Origin: Alphaproteobacteria bacterium TMED109
GTDB lineage: Bacteria; Pseudomonadota; Alphaproteobacteria; TMED109
Length of the DNA: 14,605 nucleotides
NCBI GenBank assembly: GCA_002171375.1
Contig: NHFK01000002.1
Location: 28,605 to 43,209 of the forward strand
Reading direction: 5' to 3'
In this document: positions 6,744 through 13,733 of the stretch, one piece after another
How the letters are laid out: each line of letters opens with the position of its first letter
How positions within the stretch are numbered: the first letter of the stretch is position 1
The notes under the pieces: generated by a model
What the model was told of the DNA's origin: nothing
Seen by the model: only the letters and a program-made list of their open reading frames with translations
Databases searched by the model: none
Made by a program: the position numbers and the translations under genes

Positions 6744-6917
6744 ATGAGTTTATTTTTAACGATAGTACTGGCGATCGGATTTTTTATATTTGGCTATTTT
6801 AGCATGCTAGTAGTAGCAGACGCGGAGAATGGTGTGACACAGCAAATAGCTATTGTTAGCGGCCTATTATCTAGCACCTTATTTTTTGTAATATTGGATA
6901 TTTATAATTTCTTTTAA
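6744..6917 (+). CDS. Small membrane protein, 57 residues, two transmembrane segments
   Basis: An ATG-started frame 21 bases after the previous membrane protein encodes two hydrophobic helices, about residues 3-24 (LFLTIVLAIGFFIFGYFS and on) and 37-55 (AIVSGLLSSTLFFVILDIY). They are joined by a polar loop, ADAENGVTQQ (25-34). The TAA at 6915-6917 ends the frame. Base composition differs from its neighbours: many codons end in G or C (CTG, GCG, ATC, GGC, GAC, GAG, CAG, AGC, ACC). No obvious ribosome binding site is seen, so translation may be coupled to the upstream gene. The membrane-like pattern and unusual G+C argue for a real gene, but nothing indicates its role. Confidence 0.5.
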   Translation: MSLFLTIVLAIGFFIFGYFSMLVVADAENGVTQQIAIVSGLLSSTLFFVILDIYNFF

Positions 6918-7049
6918 TAAAATTCTATTACATATTTTTCAGCCTATATTACATCATAATATGAAGTTAATAACTCTAGCGTGGCACAAATAATATTTTA
7001 TGTTTTTTAAGATTAGCTTCTATAAAGAGTCTGGAAGTTACAAGATATA

Positions 7050-7125
7050 TGGTGCCCAAAGATGGAATTGAACCAACGACACAGCGATTTTCAGTCGCTT
7101 GCTCTACCAACTGAGCTATTTGGGC
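7050..7125 (-). tRNA. tRNA-Phe (anticodon GAA), CCA encoded
   Basis: A 76-base tRNA folds completely on the minus strand. Its parts are a perfect 7-bp acceptor stem (GCCCAAA with TTTGGGC), discriminator A and an encoded CCA; a D-stem GCTC/GAGC; an anticodon stem AGCGA/TCGCT with loop CTGAAAA, giving anticodon GAA for phenylalanine; a 5-base variable region; and T-loop TTCAATT. The T-stem GTTGG/CCATC contains one U-U mismatch (positions 50 and 64 in standard numbering). It lies 83 bases after the end of maf on the same strand. A tRNA-Phe near maf/infA is a common alphaproteobacterial arrangement, which supports both the call and the lineage. Confidence 0.95.
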
Positions 7126-7208
7126 TCCATATATATGAGTTTTTAATAGATAGATTGAAATATGTAAAGAAAAGTATTCTTAAATTTAATAAAATATTAA
7201 AATATTTT

Positions 7209-7787
7209 TTATGGTTTTATGCCCTTAAGCATTTTATCTGCATCTATCAAACTTAAACCAACAACATTATCATAATTTCCATTAATTTTTTTTATAAATT
7301 TTGACGCTATACCTTGAATAGCATAACAACCTGCCTTGCCCTTCCATTCTCCTTCGGAAATATAATCCTTTATCTCTTTATCACTAATTACTCTAAAAGA
7401 CACTTGTGTAATTATTAATTTTAATGAAATATTTTTATTAGGAGATATTAAGCATATTGCCCCGTAAACTCTATGCCGCCTACCTGATAATTTTTTTAAA
7501 ATTGTAAAGGCATCACTTTCATTAAATGCCTTACCATATATTTTTGCTCCAGAAAAAATTACTGTGTCTGCTGCAATAATATAACTATTCTTATATTTTT
7601 TAGAAATTTTTTCAGCTTTTTCCCTAGCTATTCTCTTTACATATAAATCCGGCTTTTCATTTATATAAATATTCTCATCTATTTCAGGCACATCTATTAT
7701 ATCTGGATTATAACCTATTCTTTTAAGTAATGATAATCTTCTTTCTGAAGAAGATGCCAAAACTAGTTTATAGCTATTTTTAAACAA
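7209..7787 (-). CDS. maf: Maf-like nucleoside triphosphate pyrophosphatase (dTTP/UTP type)
   Basis: Maf proteins hydrolyse non-canonical or excess nucleoside triphosphates to monophosphates and pyrophosphate (house-cleaning). The opening LVLASSSERR (8-17), catalytic ADTVI (73-77), SGRRHRVYGA (101-110) and GEWKGKAGCYAIQG (146-159) are all present. The last motif and INGNYDNVVGLSL resemble the YhdE (dTTP/UTP) branch rather than the YceF (m7GTP) branch. The start is TTG at 7787: an in-frame TAG lies two codons upstream and no ATG or GTG occurs before the first conserved motif, so a TTG start is essentially forced. Only 7 bases separate it from the infA stop, so it is surely co-transcribed. Length (192) is normal. 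Confidence 0.92.
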   Translation of the reverse strand: MFKNSYKLVLASSSERRLSLLKRIGYNPDIIDVPEIDENIYINEKPDLYVKRIAREKAEKISKKYKNSYIIAADTVIFSGAKIYGKAFNESDAFTILKKLSGRRHRVYGAICLISPNKNISLKLIITQVSFRVISDKEIKDYISEGEWKGKAGCYAIQGIASKFIKKINGNYDNVVGLSLIDADKMLKGIKP

Positions 7788-7794
7788 ATTCTAT

Positions 7795-8013
7795 TTACTT
7801 GTGTCTATAGATAATTCTGCCTTTAGTCAGATCGTAAGGCGTCATTTCAACTGTAACCTTATCTCCAGCTAAAACTCGTATTCTATGTTTTCTCATTCTT
7901 CCAGCTGTATGAGCCAAAACTTCATGTTTATTTTCAAGAATAACTTTAAACATTGCATTAGGTAAAATTTCATCAACTATTCCATCAAATTCTAATAGAT
8001 CTTCTTTTGCCAT
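7795..8013 (-). CDS. infA: Translation initiation factor IF-1
   Basis: The 72-residue product is full-length IF-1, a single S1/OB-fold protein that binds the ribosomal A site during initiation with IF-2 and IF-3. Recognisable segments are [22 protein letters not shown] (only slightly different from the usual opening), the [22 protein letters not shown] core and the ending [13 protein letters not shown]. The start has a good AAGGG-type ribosome binding site (8020-8024), 6 bases upstream. It sits 36 bases after the UPF0262 gene and immediately before maf, the usual alphaproteobacterial order. Confidence 0.97.
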   Translation of the reverse strand: MAKEDLLEFDGIVDEILPNAMFKVILENKHEVLAHTAGRMRKHRIRVLAGDKVTVEMTPYDLTKGRIIYRHK

Positions 8014-8049
8014 ATTTATCCCTTTATTAATTAAACCCTTTAGATAGTA

Positions 8050-8544
8050 TTATATAAAAACATTCTCTCCTAGTAATGATTTTCTTTGGACAATACTAAA
8101 TAGTGTTATAAAACCTCGAGCAGTAGTAAAATCCATTTCAATATAAGCTTTTAACTTATTTATTAAATCATGGGAAGCATCATCATGTAAACTTCTTCTA
8201 CCCATATCTAAAGCCTCAACTTTTTGAATAGGTGCAGATTTAATAGATTCATAATAAGAATTACATAATATAATATATTCTTTTAAAATTTTAATTAAGC
8301 TTCCTATATTAACTGAAATAGTTTTTAAATTATCTTTAGTAGAAGAGGAATTCACTGATATTGTTAAAATATTTTCTTTAAATAAAACATCCAGATCATA
8401 TTCTTTTGTTTCAGACCCCAATAAGTTAAAAGTATTTTCTTCTATAATATCATAAATTGCTACTTTAATGTCCTTATCATTTTTTAAATTTAGATGACTA
8501 AAATTAGTTTTTTCAAAACTTATATTTCTAATATTATTATTCAT
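8050..8544 (-). CDS. UPF0262 family protein
   Basis: This is an alphaproteobacterial conserved protein of unknown function. The diagnostic segments are AIYDIIEENTFNLLG, ILCNSYYESIKSAPIQKVEA and LDMGRRSLHDDASH, followed by DFTTARGFITLF. I place the start at ATG 8544, giving 164 residues, close to the family length. A GTG four codons upstream (8556) is also in frame. Neither has a clear ribosome binding site, because both lie within the end of hisD, so translation is probably coupled to hisD. The family is typically found next to hisD and infA, as here. No signal peptide or membrane segment is seen. Confidence 0.88.
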   Translation of the reverse strand: MNNNIRNISFEKTNFSHLNLKNDKDIKVAIYDIIEENTFNLLGSETKEYDLDVLFKENILTISVNSSSTKDNLKTISVNIGSLIKILKEYIILCNSYYESIKSAPIQKVEALDMGRRSLHDDASHDLINKLKAYIEMDFTTARGFITLFSIVQRKSLLGENVFI

Positions 8545-9841
8545 TTTTAAAATCACTCATTCTAATTTTCATTGATAAAGCATGTGCTTCTAAACCCTCA
8601 TTTTCTGCAATTTTAATAGCTGATGGAGCAATTTCAGTTAATGCTTCTAAATCACATTTTATAAGAGAAGTTCTTCTCATATAATCTAATGTAGAAATAC
8701 CTGAAGAAAATCTTGCTGTTCTCGCCGTAGGTAAAACATGATTAGGTCCTGCTATGTAATCTCCTATAGCTTCAGGAACAAATCTACCCAAAAATATAGA
8801 TCCTGCATTATTTATCTTTTCTGCTATTAATTCAGGGTTATCTGTTGAGATCTCTAAATGCTCGGGTGCTATTTTATTAACTATTTCAATTGAATGTTCT
8901 AAACTCTCTAGTACTATTATTATACCATTTTTACTCCAACTAGCTTTTGCTATATCTTTGCGCTCTAAAGATTCAATTAAGCTATCTACTGCACTTTCTA
9001 CTTTTGTTGCAAACTCAATATTATCCGTAATAAGAATAGATTGTGATTCCGTATCATGTTCAGCCTGAGACAGCAGATCAGTTGCTATCCAATTTGGGTT
9101 GCTTTTATCATCTGATATCACTAATATTTCTGAAGGGCCAGCCACCATATCAATACCTACTTTTCCAAAAAGTTGTCTTTTAGCTTCTGCAACCCATGCA
9201 TTACCGGGTCCAAATATTTTATTTACTCTTTTTATAGTATTTGTCCCGTAAGCCATAGCTGCAACAGCTTGAGCACCTCCAATTTTATAAATATTATCTA
9301 CTCCACAAATTTTTGCAGCAACTAATATAGAAGGATTTAAATATCCCTTTGGACTTGGAACACACATTGAAACTTCAGGAACTTTTGCAATTTTTGCTGG
9401 TATAGCTGTCATAATTACAGAACTTGGATAAGATGCTTTACCTCCAGGAACATATAATCCAACAGAATCTAAGGGAGTCCATCTTGAAGCTAATTCAACA
9501 TTATTATCATCTGTATAACTTATATTATTCGGAATTTGTTTTTCATGAAAATCACTTATCCTCTGAGCCGCTTTTTCTAAAGCGATAACTAATTCTTTAT
9601 TACATTCTTTATATGCATTATTTATATCTTTCTCATTAATACTAATTCCTTCTTTCTCAATATTATAATTATCATATTTAAAAGTTAACTCACTTAGAGC
9701 TTTATCACCCTCATCAATAATACTATTAACTATTTTTTTTACTTTTTCAGATAAATCAAGGTTAGTATTTCTATTATTTAAAATATAAGAATTTAGAATT
9801 TTAGAGAAATTCTTGCTGCTAAAATTAAGAATTTTTTTCAT
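8537..9841 (-). CDS. hisD: Histidinol dehydrogenase
   Basis: HisD catalyses the last two steps of histidine synthesis, oxidising L-histidinol to L-histidine with NAD and zinc. The expected zinc ligands and catalytic residues are present: SQAEHDTESQ (258-267, Gln259 and His262), APEHLEIST (325-333, Glu327 and His328 as acid/base), Asp361 in the GDYIAGPNHVLPT segment (360-372) and His420 in EGLEAHALS. The NAD-binding part includes GLYVPGGKASYPS (128-140) and IGGAQAVAAMAYGT (187-200). Length (434) is standard. A strong GGGAGG ribosome binding site (9847-9853) lies inside the end of hisG, and the two genes overlap by 17 bases. It also overlaps the UPF0262 start. Confidence 0.97.
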   Translation of the reverse strand: MKKILNFSSKNFSKILNSYILNNRNTNLDLSEKVKKIVNSIIDEGDKALSELTFKYDNYNIEKEGISINEKDINNAYKECNKELVIALEKAAQRISDFHEKQIPNNISYTDDNNVELASRWTPLDSVGLYVPGGKASYPSSVIMTAIPAKIAKVPEVSMCVPSPKGYLNPSILVAAKICGVDNIYKIGGAQAVAAMAYGTNTIKRVNKIFGPGNAWVAEAKRQLFGKVGIDMVAGPSEILVISDDKSNPNWIATDLLSQAEHDTESQSILITDNIEFATKVESAVDSLIESLERKDIAKASWSKNGIIIVLESLEHSIEIVNKIAPEHLEISTDNPELIAEKINNAGSIFLGRFVPEAIGDYIAGPNHVLPTARTARFSSGISTLDYMRRTSLIKCDLEALTEIAPSAIKIAENEGLEAHALSMKIRMSDFKNE

Positions 9842-10487
9842 TTAATGCCTCCCTAAAAAAAATCATAATGTCACGAATCTTTTCAGAACGAGTTTTAAAT
9901 GCTGTCCTATTTATAACTAAGTGAGATGTAACGTCTAATATATTTTCTATCTCCACTAAATCATTAGCTATTAGAGTTTTTCCTGAAGACACTAAGTCAA
10001 CAATTTTATCTGCCATTTCAAGTTTTGGCGCAATCTCCATTGCTCCATTCATTTTTATACAATTTACATTTATACCTTTTTCAGCATAATAATTATTTGT
10101 GATATTAGGGTATTTGGTAGCAATCTTGAGTTGAACATTATCATTTTTATTATAATTTTTTGGCTGTGCTACTGATAAATGACATACACCAATATTCAAA
10201 TCAATAGGAATATATAATTCTGGATAGTTAAATTCTCGCAACACATCGAAGCCTGCAATGCCTATATCTGCGCCTCCAAAAGCAACAAATGTTGCTACAT
10301 CAAAACTTCTTACTCTAATTATTTTAAGCCAAGGTATATTTGAAGAAAAAAGAAGCCTCCTATCCTTATTATCAAAAAATGATTTTTCGGGAAGAATATT
10401 AGCTTTTTTCATTAAAGGAATTAATTCTTCTAAAATTCTACCTTTAGGGACAGCTATAATAATATTTTCTGATCTATTATCACTCAT
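9825..10487 (-). CDS. hisG: ATP phosphoribosyltransferase, short form
   Basis: HisG makes phosphoribosyl-ATP from ATP and PRPP, the first committed step of histidine synthesis. VPKGRI near the start, GGADIGIAGFDVLRE, and the PRPP-binding region with GAMEIAPKLEMADKIVDLVS and SGKTL identify it. At about 220 residues it lacks the C-terminal regulatory domain of the long form, so it should need HisZ, a histidyl-tRNA synthetase-like partner, for activity and feedback; hisZ is not in the window. I choose ATG 10487 because AAGG (10493-10496) sits 5 bases upstream; GTG at 10493 is in frame and would add two residues. Only 2 bases separate this start from the DUF2948 stop. Confidence 0.95.
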   Translation of the reverse strand: MSDNRSENIIIAVPKGRILEELIPLMKKANILPEKSFFDNKDRRLLFSSNIPWLKIIRVRSFDVATFVAFGGADIGIAGFDVLREFNYPELYIPIDLNIGVCHLSVAQPKNYNKNDNVQLKIATKYPNITNNYYAEKGINVNCIKMNGAMEIAPKLEMADKIVDLVSSGKTLIANDLVEIENILDVTSHLVINRTAFKTRSEKIRDIMIFFREALNEKNS

Positions 10488-10489
10488 TT

Positions 10490-10924
10490 TCACCTTTTAG
10501 TCCTTATAGGAACTATCGCTGGTTTAATTGGCTTACCAATATCTTCAATATATAACTTTAATTTTTTTAAATTAAACCTAATTGTTTCCTTATTATCAAA
10601 AGTAAACATTAATACATTTTTATCATATGCAATAGAGATTAAACTATGTAAACCTTTACTTTGTTTATTTAATATATTTTCCATAAAATATGAATCGACA
10701 AAATGTATTTGAATAATACATAAAACCTGTAATAAATTTTCATCTTTCCCCTCATAAGATTCCCAGGTAAATCTTTCTACTGAAAATAAAAATATTTTTT
10801 TTTCTTTAAGAAACTTCATTTCATTATCAAAGCATATCGCTTCAAATAAATACTTTGAAAGTATTTCTAAATCATTGTCATCCTCAGCACGAAGTTTAAT
10901 TGGTTTATAATTACTATCAATCAT
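10490..10924 (-). CDS. DUF2948 family protein
   Basis: This 144-residue conserved alphaproteobacterial protein has no known function. The opening KLRAEDDNDLEILSKYLFEA, the middle KEKKIFLFSVERFTWES and the terminal IEDIGKPI match the DUF2948 pattern as I remember it. These proteins are usually encoded directly after murA and before his genes, as here, and they look soluble. The ATG at 10924 lies 8 bases after the murA stop. The nearest AAGGA is inside the murA end, 13 bases away, which is longer than ideal, so translational coupling to murA is likely. The stop codon lies against the hisG start region. Confidence 0.82.
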   Translation of the reverse strand: MIDSNYKPIKLRAEDDNDLEILSKYLFEAICFDNEMKFLKEKKIFLFSVERFTWESYEGKDENLLQVLCIIQIHFVDSYFMENILNKQSKGLHSLISIAYDKNVLMFTFDNKETIRFNLKKLKLYIEDIGKPIKPAIVPIRTKR

Positions 10925-10932
10925 AAATTTAG

Positions 10933-12186
10933 TTATATCCTTCGTATATTAGCACCGCACATAGATAATTTTTTTTCTAAATTTTCATATCCACGATCTA
11001 AATGATAAACTCTATTAATTATAGTTTCTCCTTCTGCTCTTAGTCCTGCTAAAATTAAAGAAGATGAAGCTCTTAAATCTGTGGCCATTACTTGAGCTCC
11101 ATTTAAAGCTTTACATCCAACTATATGAGCTTTTACTCCTTCATTTTTTATATTTGCTCCAAATCTAACTAATTCAGCAATATGCATAAATCTATTCTCA
11201 AAGATACTTTCTTCTATTACAGATGATCCTTCAGCAACCGACATTAAAGCCATAGCTTGAGCTTGTAAATCAGTTGGGAAACCTGGATAGACTTCTGTTT
11301 TCATATCTATATTTTTAATAACTTTAGGTCCTTCAATATTAATTCCATTATTAGTAGACTCAATTTTGGCACCTACTCTATTTAAATATTTTATTACATT
11401 TTTTAAATATTTTTCTTCAGCTTTTAATAGTTCTATTCTCCCTGCAGTTATAACAGCAGCCATAGCATATGTGCCTGCTTCAATTCTATCAGGCATAACA
11501 GAATGAGAAAAACCTTTTAAACTAATTACTCCCTCAACTTCTATTTTATTAGAATCTGACCGATAAACATTAGCACCCATTTTATTTAAGACTGTTATTA
11601 AATCATCTATTTCAGGTTCAAGCGCAGCATTTCTTATTATAGTTTTTCCTTTAGCCAAACAGGCAGCCATTATTATATTTTCAGTAGCGCCTACGCTAAC
11701 CTTAGGAAATGTAATATCTGCACCTACTAATTTTTTATTAGGCACACTCGCTTTAATATATCCATCTTTTATTTCCAATTTAGCACCCATTTTCTTTAAT
11801 GCATTAATATGTATATCAACAGGTCGAGATCCTATAGCACATCCTCCTGGTAAGGAAACCTCAGCTTCACCAAACCTTGCTAATAATGGGCCTAAAACTA
11901 AAACTGATGCTCTCATTTTTCTAACTAATTCATAATCTGCATGCGTAGAGATATTATTACTTGGTTCTATAAATAATGATTTCTCTTTAGCAACAATTTT
12001 TATTCCTAATGAAATTAATAATTCTTTCATGGTAGTAATATCTAATAAATTTGGGACATTATCTAAATTAGATATTTCTCTTGTTAACAAACTAGATACT
12101 AATATAGGTAATGCAGCATTCTTAGATCCACTAATTGTGATAGTTCCTTCAAGTGTTTTTCCACCAAGGATTGAAATTTTATCCAT
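10933..12186 (-). CDS. murA: UDP-N-acetylglucosamine 1-carboxyvinyltransferase
   Basis: MurA transfers enolpyruvate from PEP to UDP-GlcNAc, the first committed step of peptidoglycan synthesis in the cytoplasm. The substrate-binding GSKNAALPIL (20-29, with Lys22 and Asn23) is present. The active-site loop is LPGGCAIGSRPVDIH (112-126) with Cys116, so the enzyme should be of the fosfomycin-sensitive cysteine type. Also visible are VGATENI, MPDRIEAGTY and the catalytic Asp region YPGFPTDLQAQ. Length (417) is standard. The gene follows dcd by 13 bases on the same strand. No clear ribosome binding site is visible, which suggests reinitiation from dcd. Confidence 0.97.
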   Translation of the reverse strand: MDKISILGGKTLEGTITISGSKNAALPILVSSLLTREISNLDNVPNLLDITTMKELLISLGIKIVAKEKSLFIEPSNNISTHADYELVRKMRASVLVLGPLLARFGEAEVSLPGGCAIGSRPVDIHINALKKMGAKLEIKDGYIKASVPNKKLVGADITFPKVSVGATENIIMAACLAKGKTIIRNAALEPEIDDLITVLNKMGANVYRSDSNKIEVEGVISLKGFSHSVMPDRIEAGTYAMAAVITAGRIELLKAEEKYLKNVIKYLNRVGAKIESTNNGINIEGPKVIKNIDMKTEVYPGFPTDLQAQAMALMSVAEGSSVIEESIFENRFMHIAELVRFGANIKNEGVKAHIVGCKALNGAQVMATDLRASSSLILAGLRAEGETIINRVYHLDRGYENLEKKLSMCGANIRRI

Positions 12187-12199
12187 AACTATTTAGCAT

Positions 12200-12754
12200 T
12201 CAAAGTTTAGGCAAAGTTACGCCACGTTGTCCCATATATTTACCTGATCTTTCAAGATATGATATATCACAAGCAATATCGCCTTTTAAAAATAAAAACT
12301 GACAAGCTCCTTCATTCGCATATACTCTGGCAGGTAGAGGTGTAGTATTTGAAAATTCAAGCGTAACATGCCCTTCCCATTCTGGTTCTAAAGGAGTCAC
12401 ATTTACAATAATGCCGCATCTAGCATATGTGGACTTTCCCAAACAAATTACTAATACGTCTCTTGGAATTTTAAAATATTCTACAGTTCTTGCTAAAACA
12501 AAGCTATTTGGCGGAATAATACAGCTTTCTGCTTTCCTTTCTATGAATGATTCTTCTGAAAAGTTTTTAGGGTCTACCAACGCATTATTAACATTCGTAA
12601 AAACCTTAAATTCGTCAGATACTCTTGCATCATAACCATATGATGAGACTCCAAAACTTATAACACCATTCTTCTTTTGCTCATCAGCAAAAGGCTGAAT
12701 CATATTATTTTCCTTAGCCATTTTTTTTATCCAAGAATCTGGCATAATCGACAT
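12200..12754 (-). CDS. dcd: dCTP deaminase
   Basis: Dcd deaminates dCTP to dUTP, supplying dUMP for thymidylate synthesis; it forms trimers in the cytoplasm. Visible signatures are [17 protein letters not shown] (33-49), [10 protein letters not shown] (81-90), [10 protein letters not shown] (106-115) and the catalytic segment [17 protein letters not shown] (120-136), where Glu133 should be the catalytic glutamate. The C-terminal part carries [13 protein letters not shown] (147-159) and GKYMGQRG (171-178). Length (184) is typical. An AAGGA ribosome binding site (12761-12765) sits 6 bases before the ATG. The presence of the deaminase points to the dCTP route to dUMP in this organism. Confidence 0.96.
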   Translation of the reverse strand: MSIMPDSWIKKMAKENNMIQPFADEQKKNGVISFGVSSYGYDARVSDEFKVFTNVNNALVDPKNFSEESFIERKAESCIIPPNSFVLARTVEYFKIPRDVLVICLGKSTYARCGIIVNVTPLEPEWEGHVTLEFSNTTPLPARVYANEGACQFLFLKGDIACDISYLERSGKYMGQRGVTLPKL

Positions 12755-12826
12755 ATTTTATCCTTAACTGAATTATTTTTAGATATAATAACTACTATAC
12801 ATCTAAAATATACTCAAATACATTAC

Positions 12827-12964
12827 TTAATCTTGCTTAGATTTATGTCTTCTAGCTTTTATCTGAGCTTTTCTTTTCTTTAGATTTTCTTTCATTTCTA
12901 AAGCTAATCTTAATTCTTTATTTTTTAACTTCACTTTAATATTGTCTTTATTATTTAAATTCAT
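12827..12964 (-). CDS. 45-residue basic protein (alphaproteobacterial small-protein type)
   Basis: A short minus-strand gene upstream of dcd runs from ATG 12964 to TAA 12827. It encodes a lysine/arginine-rich, helical peptide whose second half reads ALEMKENLKKRKAQIKARR (21-39). The ENLKKRKAQ.(R/K)AR pattern resembles tiny conserved proteins I remember from alphaproteobacteria near cell-wall and nucleotide genes; the match is from memory and no function is known. Composition suggests nucleic-acid or ribosome contact, but that is a guess. A GGAT-type site precedes the start only weakly. The gap to dcd is 72 bases, so it may have a separate or shared transcript. Confidence 0.6.
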   Translation of the reverse strand: MNLNNKDNIKVKLKNKELRLALEMKENLKKRKAQIKARRHKSKQD

Positions 12965-13056
12965 TTCAATCCATCTTAATTAATTGTATGTATTTATTTT
13001 ATAAAATTTAATAAATTAAATAAAGGTTAATATTCCTTATAATATGGAGAGTAACA

Positions 13057-13728
13057 ATTTTTAGTAAATTATGGAAAAAGGGAGAGACTAGAGGTTTTAT
13101 AGGTCAATTATTCTCATACATAGACTTAATATTTGTTGATCACGGTATTTTTCGCTTTAAGTGGAGATCTCTATACCAAATTTCAAATAATGTTTATCGA
13201 TCAAATCAACCTTTTCCATGGCAAATAATTGCTGATAAAAAGAAAAGAGGTATAAAAACAATAATAAACTTAAGAGGCATAAGACACTGCTCGTCTTATT
13301 ATTTAGAAAAAGAAACTTGTGATAATTATAATATTAAATTAATTAACTTTCCTGTTACTTCCAGAGCTACTCCTAAAGCTGAAACTATATTAGCAGCGAA
13401 AGAATTGTTTAAAAATGTAGAATATCCAATAATAATGCATTGCAAATCAGGTGCTGATAGAGCGGGACTAATGTCTGCATTATATCTAATTTTAAACGAA
13501 GATAAATCAGTCAAAGAAGCAAAAAATCAATTATCTTTTAAATATTTACATCTTAAATATGCAAAAACAGGAATTTTGGATGCTTTTTTTGAAAGTTATT
13601 TAAAAGATAATAAAAAGCCATTTTTAAAATGGGTAAAAGAGGACTATAGTCCCGAACAAGTAAAAGCTTCATTTAAAGTAAAAAAAATAAGTGAAATTAT
13701 TAGCAGCTATATCTTAAGAAGAGAATAA
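13057..13728 (+). CDS. Dual-specificity/tyrosine phosphatase-like protein with probable ATT start
   Basis: The frame encodes a cysteine phosphatase of the DSP/PTP superfamily (223 residues from ATT 13057). The P-loop HCKSGADRAG (128-137) has Cys129 and Arg135 in the C-x5-R arrangement. ISNNVYRSNQP (42-52) and TIINLRG (68-74) are the usual earlier strands, and KYAKTGILDAFFESYL is the C-terminal helix region. The frame is open from 13024 but has no ATG or GTG before the conserved domain; the first TTG (13405) would delete half the fold. ATT 13057 has a GGAGAG ribosome binding site (13046-13051) 5 bases upstream and gives a normal-looking opening (M/I-FSKLWKK). A one-base T-run error joining ATG 13044 is the alternative. 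It is convergent with the ABC transporter, 5 bases apart. Substrate unknown. Confidence 0.8.
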   Translation: MFSKLWKKGETRGFIGQLFSYIDLIFVDHGIFRFKWRSLYQISNNVYRSNQPFPWQIIADKKKRGIKTIINLRGIRHCSSYYLEKETCDNYNIKLINFPVTSRATPKAETILAAKELFKNVEYPIIMHCKSGADRAGLMSALYLILNEDKSVKEAKNQLSFKYLHLKYAKTGILDAFFESYLKDNKKPFLKWVKEDYSPEQVKASFKVKKISEIISSYILRRE

Positions 13729-13733
13729 ACTAA

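Noticed and set aside
7191..7210. A/T-only inverted repeat followed by a T-run near the end of maf, resembling a terminator on the plus strand
   Set aside because: The stem has no G-C pairs, reads as a terminator only on the strand opposite to the genes there, and overlaps the maf stop region.
7062..7256. Plus-strand 64-codon reading frame
   Set aside because: It runs through the antisense of the tRNA-Phe gene and the end of maf, has no ribosome binding site and no protein-like pattern.
13038..13043. TATAAT as a promoter -10 for the phosphatase gene
   Set aside because: Transcription would begin around 13050, removing most of the GGAGAG ribosome binding site, and no -35 is visible. A/T-rich chance match is more likely.
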